From positions 1-47,548 of the forward strand of contig JACOYO010000007.1 of the NCBI GenBank assembly GCA_016181845.1: a DNA stretch of 47,548 bases, given 5' to 3'. The position numbers were made by a program, and so were the translations under genes. This document shows positions 20,948-30,085 of this stretch, one piece after another. Under the pieces are notes generated by a model, which saw nothing but the letters and a program-made list of their open reading frames with translations, was not told where the DNA came from and searched no databases. Positions within the stretch are counted from its first letter, which is position 1; each line of letters begins with the position of its first letter. This DNA comes from Parcubacteria group bacterium (GTDB taxonomy: Bacteria > Patescibacteriota > Minisyncoccia > Phycocordibacterales > 21-14-all-47-15).

Positions 20948-22180
20948 ATGGATGTATTTATTCAAGAAACTTTTGCGCGGATTATTATCGCATCTTTCCA
21001 AACAGCTCCGTATTGGCTTACGATTGTGCTCGGGATTGCTTTTTGGCGAATGTGGATGTCGTATATTCACGCAAGAAACATCGCCAATCTCCAATGGACG
21101 ATGCTTGAGATAAAGATACCGCGGGAGATTTCAAAATCGCCGCTTGCGATGGAGCTTGTGTTAAACGCGCTGTATCAGCGCGGGATGATAAATAACGCGA
21201 TTGATGTTTATTGGAATGGGAATCTCTCGCCGGTGTTTTCTTTGGAGCTGGTTTCCATTGAAGGAAAAGTGCATTTTTTTATACGAACTCAAAAATTTTA
21301 CAAACAGCTTATTGAAGCGCAAATTTACGCGCAGTATCCCACAGTGGAGGTGAGCGAAGTTGAAGATTACGCGATGAAGGTTCCATATGGACATCCGGAC
21401 TCTGATTGGCAGATGTGGGGCGCTGAATTTATTTTAACAAAACCCGACCCATACCCAATCAAAACATACATTGATTACGGTTTGAATAAAGACCCGAAAG
21501 AAGAATTTAAAATTGACCCGCTTACCGCCGTGTTGGAATATTTGGGCTCAATAGGAAAAGGCGAGCAAATATGGATTCAGATTATGATACAGAGAACTCA
21601 AGAACGATTCCGTACGCCTGGCACATGGCTTGCAAAACGCGGATGGAAAGAAGAAACAAAAGATTTGATCGATAAACTCTTGAAAGATATATCAAAAAAA
21701 TCAAAACAACGAACCGACAGCGAAAAACAATTTAGTTTTACCGTGCAGACAAAAGGCGAGGAAGAAATGGTGACTGCGGTTGAAAGAAGCATTACCAAAC
21801 TCGGTTTTGATTGTGGCATCAGAGGTATTTATTTGGCGAGAGAAGGTGTTTTCAACGCGATTAATGTTGTTGGGCTGATTGGTTCCATGCGTCAGTATAG
21901 CTCGGAAAATCTAAATGGTTTCAAACACGCTAATAGCACGAGTGTTGATTATCCGTGGCAAGATTTCAAAAAAATTAGAATTGGTAATATCAAAGCGCGG
22001 ATGTTTGACGCGTATATTCGGCGCAGTTACCACTATCCGCCTTATAGCCGCAAGCCGATTATTTTAAATAGCGAAGAATTAGCCACGATATTTCACTTCC
22101 CTGGCAAAGTGGCAGAAACCCCGACCTTTGAGCGCATTGAATCGCGCCGGGCGGAGCCGCCGCACGATCTTCCTGTATAA
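20948..22180 (+). CDS. Conserved CPR membrane protein, possible N-terminal half of a VirB4/TraG-like system (DUF8128-like)
   Basis: 410 residues. One or two membrane segments near residues 10-40 (TIVLGIAFWRMWMSYI) are followed by a soluble alpha/beta region starting LQWTMLEIKIPREISKSPLAMELVLNAL, and by PYGHPDSDWQMWGAEFILTK. This resembles the N-terminal domain that in many CPR genomes precedes, or is encoded apart from, a VirB4/TraG-type ATPase. It ends at AEPPHDLPV, where larger relatives would continue into the ATPase. No Walker A motif is present here, so an ATPase would have to be encoded elsewhere. The link to conjugation or pili is inference. Two bases separate it from mltG, so the two are co-transcribed. 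ATG 20948 is preferred to TTG 20942 on promoter spacing. Confidence 0.55.
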   Translation: MDVFIQETFARIIIASFQTAPYWLTIVLGIAFWRMWMSYIHARNIANLQWTMLEIKIPREISKSPLAMELVLNALYQRGMINNAIDVYWNGNLSPVFSLELVSIEGKVHFFIRTQKFYKQLIEAQIYAQYPTVEVSEVEDYAMKVPYGHPDSDWQMWGAEFILTKPDPYPIKTYIDYGLNKDPKEEFKIDPLTAVLEYLGSIGKGEQIWIQIMIQRTQERFRTPGTWLAKRGWKEETKDLIDKLLKDISKKSKQRTDSEKQFSFTVQTKGEEEMVTAVERSITKLGFDCGIRGIYLAREGVFNAINVVGLIGSMRQYSSENLNGFKHANSTSVDYPWQDFKKIRIGNIKARMFDAYIRRSYHYPPYSRKPIILNSEELATIFHFPGKVAETPTFERIESRRAEPPHDLPV

Positions 22181-22182
22181 AT

Positions 22183-23169
22183 ATGCCGCCAGAGCTGATT
22201 ATCGCACAGGAGAAAAAGAATTTTTATCAAACGCGTATTGCGTGGATAGTGCTTTTTTTTATTGCCGCAGTATTTCTTTTTTACGCAGTCTCGTTTGCTC
22301 CTCCAAAAACATTCCCGTCTGATTTTATTATCGCGATCCATAGCGGGGATACCATAAGTGAAACCGCGACGCAATTTAAGAAGGCGGGCCTGGTGCGTTC
22401 AGAGTTTTATTTCAAATTGCTCGCGCATTTTTTTGGCGGTTCCACCGGTGTCATTGCTGGCAAATACTATTTCAATGAACCGTTGTCCATATTTAGCGTT
22501 ATCAATCGTGTGCTCACAGGAGCGTATGAAATCAAAACACAAAAAGTGCTTATTCCGGAGGGGTTCACAGCAAAAGATATTGCCTCAAAAATTTTGTTGG
22601 TTTTCCACGACTTTGACAGTGAATTATTTTTGCGGCTCGCTAAAGAAAAGGAAGGGTATTTGTTCCCCGATACGTATTTTTGGCGGCCTGATATTTTGCC
22701 GACGCAGGCGCTCTCGGATATGCAGAAAAATTTTCATAAAAAAATCGCGCCGCTTGCACAAACGATTGCCGCATTTGGGAAGTCAGAGAAAGAAATAATC
22801 ATCATGGCGTCGCTTATTGAAAAAGAAGCTCGACAAATGGAGACGCGCAGGATAGTCGCTGGGATTTTATGGAAACGCCTCGCGCTCGGCATGCCTCTTC
22901 AGGTTGACGCGGTATTTCCGTATATAAACGGCAAGAATACCTTTCAGTTGACTACGGAGGATTTGAAAGTTGACCATCCGTATAATACCTATACTAGAAA
23001 AGGTCTTCCGCCAGGACCTATTTCAAATCCCGGGCTTGACGCGATTTTGGCTGCAATCACACCGACTGTTTCGCCATATCTCTATTATCTGTCCGATAAA
23101 AACGGCAACATGCACTACGCGCGCACTTTTCCAGAGCATGTGGCGAATAAAGAGCGGTATTTGAGATAA
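22183..23169 (+). CDS. mltG: Endolytic murein transglycosylase MltG (YceG-like)
   Basis: 328 residues. A single N-terminal membrane anchor (about 18-37) is followed by the LysM-like and catalytic YceG regions. The catalytic Glu is in IMASLIEKEAR (Glu213), and the conserved DHPYNTYTRKGLPPGPISNPG stretch is near residue 265. MltG cleaves nascent glycan strands and so sets their length. Size and order of domains are normal. It follows the DUF8128-like gene after 2 bases and precedes murC after 38 bases, grouping cell-wall functions. Confidence 0.93.
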   Translation: MPPELIIAQEKKNFYQTRIAWIVLFFIAAVFLFYAVSFAPPKTFPSDFIIAIHSGDTISETATQFKKAGLVRSEFYFKLLAHFFGGSTGVIAGKYYFNEPLSIFSVINRVLTGAYEIKTQKVLIPEGFTAKDIASKILLVFHDFDSELFLRLAKEKEGYLFPDTYFWRPDILPTQALSDMQKNFHKKIAPLAQTIAAFGKSEKEIIIMASLIEKEARQMETRRIVAGILWKRLALGMPLQVDAVFPYINGKNTFQLTTEDLKVDHPYNTYTRKGLPPGPISNPGLDAILAAITPTVSPYLYYLSDKNGNMHYARTFPEHVANKERYLR

Positions 23170-23207
23170 GGAAACGAAAAACTAAAAATTAAAAATGCGA
23201 AACAACT

Positions 23208-24575
23208 ATGATAAAAACAATCCATTGTATTGGCATCGGAGGAATTGGCGTGTCAGCGCTTGCGCGGTTTTTCTTGTCGCGCGGAGCGCGGGTGAGCGGT
23301 TCGGATGGCAGAGATGGCGCGTGGCGGAAACCGCTTGAAGATGAGGGAGCGCGTATTTTTATCGGGCATGATTCAAAAAATATTCCCGCTGATTGCGATT
23401 TGGTTATTTATTCGTCGGCGGTGCCTGAAGACAATCCTGAACGAAGAGAAGTGTCGCGCCGCGGCATTGCGCAAAAGACATACGCGGAAGGATTAGGCGA
23501 AGCAATGAAAGAATATCCAGTGCGGATTGCCGTATCTGGGACACATGGGAAAACGACCACGACGGCACTTATCGGGCTTATATTTGAAGAAGCAAAAAAA
23601 GACCCTATGGTAATTGTCGGCGGGAAAGTCCCTTCGTGGGGGAGCAATTTTAGAAACGGGCAGGGGGATATCGCGGTTGCAGAAGCGTGTGAATATGAGC
23701 GCGCGTTTGACGCGCTTTCTCCAACGGTTGCGATTGTAAATAATATTGAAGCCGACCACCTTGATTACTATCGTGATATTTCGGATATTGAAAACGCATT
23801 TGGAGATTTTGTCTCAAGATTGCCCAAAAACGGGTTGCTTATCTATAACGCTGACGATGAGCGGGCGCGAAAAATCGCCCTTCGGTCGCCATGCAAAAAA
23901 ATTTCTTTCAGCGTTGATGGCGACGCGGGTATTATTGCGAGAAATAGGACGATAGAAAATGGCGGGCAGAGTTTTGAGGTGTGGAAAGAGGGCGTATTGC
24001 TTGGACGTGTGACGCTCCATGTTCCCGGGACTTTCAATATCTCAAACGCGCTCGCGGCGCTTTCGTGCGCGCTTGCATACGGCGTGTCGTTTTCGGAAGC
24101 AAAAAAAACGCTTGAAGCTTTTCTCGGCAGTTGGCGGCGATTTGAAAAAGTGGGCGAGATTGATGGCAAGCCGATTATTTCCGATTATGCGCATCACCCG
24201 ACGGCGGTGCGCGAGACGATTGCCGCGGCAAAAGAATTCTTCCCAGGTAAAAAAATACTCGCGGTGTTTCAGCCGCACCAGCGCGACCGGACGCTCAAAC
24301 TTTTTGATGAGTTTACTTCCGCTTTTGACGGCGCGGAAGGCGTTATTCTTTCTGAAATTTATGATGTTGCCGGAAGGAATGAAACCGAAAAAGAAATAAG
24401 TTCAAAAGAGCTTGCGGGAGCTCTCCAAAAAAGAAATCCGAAGCAGGATATTGTATATGCCCGCGATTTAGCAGAAACAAAAAAAATGATACAAGAAAAA
24501 ATCGGCGATTTTGACGCGCTCGTCATTATGGGCGCGGGGGATATTGATACCATAGCGCGAGATGTGATACGTTGA
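23208..24575 (+). CDS. murC: UDP-N-acetylmuramate-L-alanine ligase
   Basis: 455 residues. MurC adds L-Ala to UDP-MurNAc, the first step of the stem peptide. The Rossmann motif CIGIGGIGVSALARFF (6-21) binds the UDP substrate. The ATP P-loop is SGTHGKTTTT (about 109-118), the central domain has NNIEADHLDYY, and the C-terminal domain DYAHHPTAVRETI. All three Mur ligase domains are present. No other Mur ligase is in the window. The spacer from mltG contains A-rich filler (ACTAAAAATTAAAAATG). Confidence 0.95.
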   Translation: MIKTIHCIGIGGIGVSALARFFLSRGARVSGSDGRDGAWRKPLEDEGARIFIGHDSKNIPADCDLVIYSSAVPEDNPERREVSRRGIAQKTYAEGLGEAMKEYPVRIAVSGTHGKTTTTALIGLIFEEAKKDPMVIVGGKVPSWGSNFRNGQGDIAVAEACEYERAFDALSPTVAIVNNIEADHLDYYRDISDIENAFGDFVSRLPKNGLLIYNADDERARKIALRSPCKKISFSVDGDAGIIARNRTIENGGQSFEVWKEGVLLGRVTLHVPGTFNISNALAALSCALAYGVSFSEAKKTLEAFLGSWRRFEKVGEIDGKPIISDYAHHPTAVRETIAAAKEFFPGKKILAVFQPHQRDRTLKLFDEFTSAFDGAEGVILSEIYDVAGRNETEKEISSKELAGALQKRNPKQDIVYARDLAETKKMIQEKIGDFDALVIMGAGDIDTIARDVIR

Positions 24576-24579
24576 TTAT

Positions 24580-25131
24580 ATGAAAAAGCATAATTTAGCG
24601 TTTATTGATTTGGAAACAACTGGCTTTTCTACGGAGAAGCATGAGATTATTGAAATCGGATGCGTGGTGGCAAAGCAAATTTTGCGCGATGGAAAAGGCC
24701 CCGAGCTTGAAAAAATTTTGGAATTTGATATCAAGGTGAAACCCATGCGATTGAAAGATGCAGACCCGGAAGCGCTTGATGTGAATGGCTACAATGACGC
24801 CGATTGGCTCTTTGCCACAGATTTGAAATCTGCAATGCAGGCGTTGTCCGACAAAACCGAAAATGCAAACATGGTTGCGCAGAACGTGTGGTTTGATGCC
24901 GGTTTTCTTGATAAGGCGTTTTTCCTGACCGGAATTGAAAATAAAATGCGGCGTTTCAGAATAGACCTGCTTTCTATGTTTTTTGCAAAATATTACGATG
25001 ACCCGACGGTTCAGCAATATTCACTTAAATATATGTGCGAACGTTTCGGGGTTGAGAATCCAAAAGCGCATACCGCGCTCTCTGACGCGCGCGCGACTTT
25101 TGAAGTCTATAAAAAATTGATGGGGGCATAA
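24580..25131 (+). CDS. DnaQ-like 3'-5' exonuclease (DEDDh family)
   Basis: 183 residues. The Exo I motif FIDLETTG carries Asp10 and Glu12; the Exo III-type HTALSDARATFEVY supplies His164 and Asp169; the middle Asp lies near DAGFLD. It is a stand-alone exonuclease, like RNase T or a free proofreading subunit; substrate unknown. It begins 4 bases after murC, so it is in the same transcript. A terminator for the opposing gene lies just behind it. Confidence 0.85.
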   Translation: MKKHNLAFIDLETTGFSTEKHEIIEIGCVVAKQILRDGKGPELEKILEFDIKVKPMRLKDADPEALDVNGYNDADWLFATDLKSAMQALSDKTENANMVAQNVWFDAGFLDKAFFLTGIENKMRRFRIDLLSMFFAKYYDDPTVQQYSLKYMCERFGVENPKAHTALSDARATFEVYKKLMGA

Positions 25132-25145
25132 ATTGGTGGCGTAAA

Positions 25146-25178
25146 TAAAAAAACTCGCCGCATGATAACACGGCGAGT
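25146..25178 (-). terminator. Terminator of the - strand 101-residue gene
   Basis: ACTCGCCG (25153-25160) pairs with CGGCGAGT (25171-25178). Read on the - strand the stem ends in a run of seven T, so it ends the gene at 25195-25500. Confidence 0.8.
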
Positions 25179-25194
25179 GCGGAAACGGAGGATG

Positions 25195-25500
25195 TTATTT
25201 CTCATCATCTACAAATAGCGTTAACTCTACACGCTCCGGCCAGTTTTTCCAAGCCGGCACTGGTAATCCAACTTCTGCCCCATTGGTGGGGAACTCAATG
25301 TTCTTTTCTCCAGCTTGGTCAATTATCACCCATGGAACCCCATCTTTTACATATGGATTTTTTATGACATGGCCAGTATAATTACCAACCGGCAAGGTGA
25401 AATTCTGTTCTTGGGTTTTAACGTTGTAAAGCCAAACCTCTTTTTCTTTGACGTGTATCAAACAAGTATCACCAATCAAAAAAAAGTTGTCATGAAGCAT
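25195..25500 (-). CDS. Hypothetical protein, 101 aa
   Basis: A small soluble, probably beta-rich protein (FLIGDTCLIHVKEKEVWLYNV, then LPVGNYTGHVIKN and WVIIDQAGEKNIEF). No signal peptide or membrane segment. An AGGAG lies 9 bases before the ATG on the - strand, a true ribosome site in contrast to the leaderless + strand genes. It is divergent from mnmA; their promoters share an AT-rich stretch of about 75 bases. I do not recognise a family. Confidence 0.6.
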   Translation of the reverse strand: MLHDNFFLIGDTCLIHVKEKEVWLYNVKTQEQNFTLPVGNYTGHVIKNPYVKDGVPWVIIDQAGEKNIEFPTNGAEVGLPVPAWKNWPERVELTLFVDDEK

Positions 25501-25565
25501 AGCTTCTTTCTCCTAGCAAGGTTATTTTTAAGACCGTTTATATTTTCTCTAATTTAATTGTATAG

Positions 25566-25571
25566 TATAAT
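25566..25571 (+). promoter_or_regulatory. -10 box of mnmA (leaderless type)
   Basis: TATAAT, 7 bases, then ATG 25579. The surrounding GTATAGTATAATAC is nearly symmetric, so it could also serve the divergent gene. Confidence 0.6.
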
Positions 25572-25578
25572 ACTTATT

Positions 25579-26685
25579 ATGTCAAGTAGGCAAGTAAAAA
25601 CAAAAAAGAGCGTATTCGTCGGGCTTTCTGGCGGAGTTGATTCGTCGGTTGCGGCGGCGCTCTTAAAAAAAGAAGGCTACGACGTGACGGGTGTGTTTAT
25701 CAAAACATGGCATCCGGATTTTTTGCAGTGCACATGGAAAGAAGAGCGGCTTGATGCGATGCGTGTCGCCGCGCATTTAGATATTCCATTTCTTACTTTT
25801 GATTTTGAAAAAGAATACAAAAAAAATGTTGCTGATTATTTTATCAATGAGTATAAATCGGGGCGGACGCCGAATCCCGATGTGATGTGCAACAAAGAAA
25901 TTAAATTTGGCGCGTTTTTGAAAAAAGCGAGAGCGATGGGCGCCGAGTTTATCGCGACGGGGCACTATGCCAGAAGATCTCAAATCTCAAATCTCAAATC
26001 TCAAAAATTATTGAAAGCGCGAGATACAAACAAAGACCAAGCGTATTTTTTGTGGACGCTTTCGCAAGAACAATTGAAGCACGCTTTGTTTCCAATCGGC
26101 AAATATAAAAAAGATGTCGTGCGAAAGCTCGCAAAAAAATTTGGGCTTTCAACCGCGCAAAAAAAAGACAGCCAGGGAATTTGTTTTTTGGGCAAGACCG
26201 ACATGAAAGAATTTTTGGCACGCTACATGACGTCGCGTGTCGGGGCTGTTGTGAACGAAAAAGGCGAAGTCATAGGCACGCACCGAGGAGCCTTCTTTTA
26301 TACATTGGGGGAACGACATGGATTTATCATTACTGCGCACGATGACCAGGCAAAACCGTACTATATAATCAAAAAAAACTTGAAAAACAACACGATTATG
26401 GTTTCACACGTTATCCACAACAAAGGCCCCGCCTTTTATTACGAAGGAGGAACCTTTGTGCAGAGGGAAATATATTTGGAGAATGTCAATTGGATTTCAG
26501 GCTCGGCGCCAGACGGCGGCAAGCCATACACTGCGCAAATCCGATATCACGGTGAGTTTCTGCCGTGTCGCATCAAAGACGTGGAGACGATTATTTTTGC
26601 CAAACCGCAAACGACAGCCGCATCCGGGCAATCGGTTGTTCTCTACGACGGAGAGATTTGTCTTGGCGGCGGTGTCATTAAATAA
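25579..26685 (+). CDS. mnmA: tRNA-specific 2-thiouridylase MnmA
   Basis: 368 residues. MnmA puts sulphur on U34 of Lys, Glu and Gln tRNAs. PP-loop GLSGGVDSS is at 15-23; catalytic Cys104 (NPDVMCNKEIKF) and Cys202 (SQGICFLG) form the persulphide pair. The ATGHYAR and KDQAYFLW stretches are conserved. The start is ATG 25579 because the -10 box lies 7 bases upstream. Between GHYARR and KLLKARD sits SQISNLKSQ, encoded by tandem CTCAAAT units, a simple-sequence insert in a surface loop; a like sequence is in pheT. A weak terminator (GAGAAAA...TTTTCTC plus T-run, 26689-26726) follows. Confidence 0.95.
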   Translation: MSSRQVKTKKSVFVGLSGGVDSSVAAALLKKEGYDVTGVFIKTWHPDFLQCTWKEERLDAMRVAAHLDIPFLTFDFEKEYKKNVADYFINEYKSGRTPNPDVMCNKEIKFGAFLKKARAMGAEFIATGHYARRSQISNLKSQKLLKARDTNKDQAYFLWTLSQEQLKHALFPIGKYKKDVVRKLAKKFGLSTAQKKDSQGICFLGKTDMKEFLARYMTSRVGAVVNEKGEVIGTHRGAFFYTLGERHGFIITAHDDQAKPYYIIKKNLKNNTIMVSHVIHNKGPAFYYEGGTFVQREIYLENVNWISGSAPDGGKPYTAQIRYHGEFLPCRIKDVETIIFAKPQTTAASGQSVVLYDGEICLGGGVIK

Positions 26686-26688
26686 TTT

Positions 26689-26727
26689 GAGAAAAGAGAA
26701 CCTTAATTTTGTTTTCTCTCTTTTTTG
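26689..26727 (+). terminator. Probable terminator after mnmA
   Basis: GAGAAAA (26689-26695) can pair with TTTTCTC (about 26712-26718), followed by TCTTTTTT. The loop is long and AT-rich, so this is a moderate call. Confidence 0.5.
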
Positions 26728-26765
26728 GTATAGTATTTTAAGAGCCCGTTCAACGTGCTCTAAAT

Positions 26766-28574
26766 ATGCAATCGGAAGAAATACGAAAGCGATTTTTGGA
26801 ATTTTTTAAAGCGCGGGGACACGCAATAATTCCCTCGGCTTCTTTGGTGCCCGAAAACGACCCATCGGTGCTTTTTACCACTGCCGGTATGCAGCCGCTT
26901 GTGCCGTATCTTTTGGGAGAGCCGCATCCGGCAGGAAAACGATTGGTGAATGTGCAGAAGTGTGTCCGCACGCAAGACATTGATGAAGTTGGCGACGCGA
27001 CGCACGACACTTTTTTTGAAATGCTCGGCAACTGGTCGCTTGGCGACAAAGCCGCGCCTGACGGCGTCGGCGAGGCGGGTTACTTCAAGGAAGAAACGAT
27101 TAAATGGAGTTACGAATTTTTAACTTCAAAAGAAGAGGGGCTCGGACTTGACCCGTCGCGGCTCTTCATTACGGTCTTCGGAGGAAATGATTCGGTGAAA
27201 GAAGCAGATGAAGAATCAAAAAAAATCTGGATGTCCTTGGGCATTCCCGAACATCGGATTTATATCATGGAAGGAGATTCAAACTGGTGGAGTCCGGGCG
27301 ACAACGGCCCCTGCGGACCGGATACCGAAATGTTTTACGATGTGACCGAAAAAGGGCTTGGCGATTTGACCAAAGAAGCGTTTAAGCAGGCCGACAAAGA
27401 GCAAAAAGCGGTTGAAATCTGGAATGATGTTTTTATGGAATATGAGAAGAAAGATGGGCGGATTATCGGCAAATTGAAGAATAAAAACGTTGATACAGGC
27501 GCTGGGCTTGAGCGGCTTGCTATGGTGATGCAGGGGAAAGACAATATTTTTGAGACGGATTTGTTTACGCCGCTTATGAACGCGATTGATATGCGGGCGG
27601 CATCTCAAGACCTCTGCGCGAAGCGCATCGTTGCCGACCACATACGAACGGCGGTTTTCATGATTGCCGATGGAGTGCTTCCATCAAACACCGACCGCGG
27701 ATACATTTTGCGGCGGCTCATTCGCCGCGCGGTGCGGTATGTTGACGTGCTTAAGATGAAAGAAGGAACACTCGCGGCGCTTTCCGATGTGGTGGTTCTA
27801 AAATACGAAAGCGTGTATAAAAATCTCTCTTCGGAGAAAGAGCATATTGGGCAGACTATTGCCGACGAATCGGCAAAGTTTCGCCAGACGCTTGAACGTG
27901 GGATGAAAGAGTTCGAAAAAATAAGCAGGCATGGTATTTCAGGAAAAGAAGCATTCGCGCTTTTTTCAACATACGGGTTTCCTTTGGAGTTGACTCTTGA
28001 GCTTGCTGTTGAACAACATATTACAGTTAATAAAAAAGAATTTGAAGAAGAACTAAAAAAACACCAAGTCCTCTCGCGTGCCGGCGCCGAACAAAAATTC
28101 AAAGGAGGGTTGTCCGGGCATGGAGAAATGGAAACCAAGTATCACACCGCGACACATCTCTTGCATCAGGCGCTGCGGCAAGTGTTGGGAGAGCACGTCA
28201 TTCAAAAGGGGAGCAACATCACGCCGGAGCGGCTGCGCTTTGACTTCTCACATTCAGAGAAATTGACTGATGAACAAAAGAAAAAAGCGGAGAATATCGT
28301 AAACGAACAAATCAAACGCGCCCTGCCGGTATCATACGAAGAATTGCCGATTGAAGAAGCGCGGGCTCGCGGCGCCATCGGCGCGTTTGGTGATAAGTAT
28401 GGCGAGCGAGTGAAGGTTTACACGATTGGGAACGACAAAACGGGCATCTTTAGCGCTGAGTTTTGCGGCGGCCCGCATGTTAAAAATACAGAAGAGCTCG
28501 GGCATTTCAAAATAACCAAAGAAGAAGCGGTGGCGCAGGGGATACGGCGCATCAAAGCGCTTTTAGAATCATAA
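26766..28574 (+). CDS. alaS: Alanine-tRNA ligase, short form lacking the C-Ala domain
   Basis: 602 residues against about 870 in most bacteria. The catalytic domain is complete (HDTFFEMLGNWSLGD; WNDVFMEYEK; NVDTGAGLERLAMVMQG). The editing domain has HTATHLLHQ near 459 and CGGPHV near 567, so Ser/Gly clearance can work. It ends right after the editing domain (RRIKALLES); the DHHA1/C-Ala part used for tRNA elbow contact and oligomerisation is absent. The end is natural, as a TIR element, not broken alaS sequence, follows. TATAGT around 26730 may be its -10 box. Confidence 0.95.
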   Translation: MQSEEIRKRFLEFFKARGHAIIPSASLVPENDPSVLFTTAGMQPLVPYLLGEPHPAGKRLVNVQKCVRTQDIDEVGDATHDTFFEMLGNWSLGDKAAPDGVGEAGYFKEETIKWSYEFLTSKEEGLGLDPSRLFITVFGGNDSVKEADEESKKIWMSLGIPEHRIYIMEGDSNWWSPGDNGPCGPDTEMFYDVTEKGLGDLTKEAFKQADKEQKAVEIWNDVFMEYEKKDGRIIGKLKNKNVDTGAGLERLAMVMQGKDNIFETDLFTPLMNAIDMRAASQDLCAKRIVADHIRTAVFMIADGVLPSNTDRGYILRRLIRRAVRYVDVLKMKEGTLAALSDVVVLKYESVYKNLSSEKEHIGQTIADESAKFRQTLERGMKEFEKISRHGISGKEAFALFSTYGFPLELTLELAVEQHITVNKKEFEEELKKHQVLSRAGAEQKFKGGLSGHGEMETKYHTATHLLHQALRQVLGEHVIQKGSNITPERLRFDFSHSEKLTDEQKKKAENIVNEQIKRALPVSYEELPIEEARARGAIGAFGDKYGERVKVYTIGNDKTGIFSAEFCGGPHVKNTEELGHFKITKEEAVAQGIRRIKALLES

Positions 28575-28580
28575 CTTCTA

Positions 28581-28723
28581 TAAATTACGAAACTCAATGA
28601 AATCATAGTTTTTGAGAGACATTGCGGACCCCGACAGTATCGTCGGGGGAGCATAGCAAAAATTCAAGAGAATTTTATGCGTGTCTGTCAAAAACTCATG
28701 ATAAAGAAGAGTTTCGTGATTCA
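28581..28723. repeat. Terminal-inverted-repeat element, copy C
   Basis: Ends TAAATTACGAAACTC (28581-28595) and GAGTTTCGTGATTCA (28709-28723), two mismatches. The interior is homologous to the reverse complement of copy A (ATCATAGTTTTTGAGAGACA..., ATTGCGGACCCCGACAG), with core CCCCGACAGTATCGTCGGGG. Copy A's hairpin ATCCCGCT-TGCG-AGCGGGAT is replaced by AAAATTC-AAGA-GAATTTT. It lies between alaS and the FtsA-like gene. Confidence 0.8.
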
Positions 28724-28819
28724 CAGTAACTTCATAAAAAGACGTTTTTCGTTCTTGCAATCCACACAGCATAGCGGATATATTGGCGCATGCGTGCTAT
28801 ACTTCTTTATATATTATAT

Positions 28820-30043
28820 ATGCCGTTTTTTTCTTTTGCTAAACAGAAAAAAGATGCCACTATCGCTCTTTTTGATATCGGAAGCGCAAGTGTCGGCGGA
28901 GCCCTGGCAAGTATTCCGTTGACAAAAATAAAAGAAAAGAGACTCACCCCGACAATACGCTGGAGCAGGAGAAAAGAAATTCCTTTTCAGAGCGCCGTTG
29001 ATATTGGAAATTTCCCACAGCAGATATTCAACGCGCTGAAAGAAATTATACAAATGATGTCAATTGCGTCGCCGGAACATCCGTCAATGCTTTTATGCAC
29101 TTTTTCATCGCCTTGGTATACGGCGCAAACACGCATTGCGCGGAGTGTACTGCCAAAGCCATCAATAATATCACCTCAAATTATTGAGGCATTGGCCGAT
29201 GCAGAAACCGCGGCTTTTCGGACTGCGCGCATGCCACCCGACGCGCGCAAAGAAGCGTCTGACTATCTGACACCTTTGGAACAAAAAATTATGCGCATTC
29301 GTCTCAATGGGTACGCTACTGCAAAACCATACGCAAAACGCGCGCAGGATATTGATATTGCAATGTATGTGAGTATGAGTCCGCGCGTTTTCATAGATAC
29401 CGTGCGCGAGCTTCTTCTTGGGGCGTTTCATCGTGCGATTGACCATGAGCACTCGCTTGCGTTTATTTCATTTTCAGCGCTTCGTGATATATATCCGGAA
29501 CGCGACCATTTTCTTATGTGCGATATTGGCGGAGAAATCACCGAAGTGTCTCTGATACGGGACGGCTACTTGGTGGAGACTGTTTCTTTTCCAAAAGGGA
29601 GAATGACGCTCTTGCGCGATATGGTTTCCTCGCTCGGGCGTCCCCCGGAGGAAGTGATGTCAATGCTCTCACTTTCTTTGGGCGGCTTGCACAAAGAAGG
29701 GGCGTCTTCGCCGCTGACTAATCTAATTGCAGAAGGACGCAATGCGTGGCTCGCTTTATTCCGTGAAGCTCTAATGCAATTGGGCAGCCGCAACGCGCTT
29801 GCCGATGAAATTGAGATAACCGCGCACCCGATAATGCGGCGATTTATAGAACCAGTGTTTACCGACAATGCATTTGATTTTGGCGCCGGAGCCGGAGCGC
29901 GCAAACTGAAACCGCATTTTATTGATGCGTCATTTCTGCGCGCGCATGTCTCGTTTGCGCACGCTGAACAATTTGACCCCTTTCTTGCGCTTGAGGCGCT
30001 CTTTGCGGATAAACTATTGAATCTTGCATCAGAAACTATATAA
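28820..30043 (+). CDS. FtsA/PilM-like actin-fold ATPase
   Basis: 407 residues from ATG 28820; the track's start at 28790 reads across a TATACT box. Actin/Hsp70-type nucleotide motifs are visible: phosphate 1 FDIGSASVGGAL (18-29) and phosphate 2 MCDIGGEITEVSLIRDG (about 233-249). Between them is a region placed like the SHS2 insert of FtsA/PilM. The C-terminus has no clear FtsA membrane-binding helix. It could organise division or type IV pili; neither ftsZ nor pil genes are here, so the choice is open. It is followed 42 bases on by a membrane protein gene, probably a partner. Confidence 0.7.
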   Translation: MPFFSFAKQKKDATIALFDIGSASVGGALASIPLTKIKEKRLTPTIRWSRRKEIPFQSAVDIGNFPQQIFNALKEIIQMMSIASPEHPSMLLCTFSSPWYTAQTRIARSVLPKPSIISPQIIEALADAETAAFRTARMPPDARKEASDYLTPLEQKIMRIRLNGYATAKPYAKRAQDIDIAMYVSMSPRVFIDTVRELLLGAFHRAIDHEHSLAFISFSALRDIYPERDHFLMCDIGGEITEVSLIRDGYLVETVSFPKGRMTLLRDMVSSLGRPPEEVMSMLSLSLGGLHKEGASSPLTNLIAEGRNAWLALFREALMQLGSRNALADEIEITAHPIMRRFIEPVFTDNAFDFGAGAGARKLKPHFIDASFLRAHVSFAHAEQFDPFLALEALFADKLLNLASETI

Positions 30044-30085
30044 TATAATTATTATTATTCCTCTAATTCTATTTAATAAACACCT

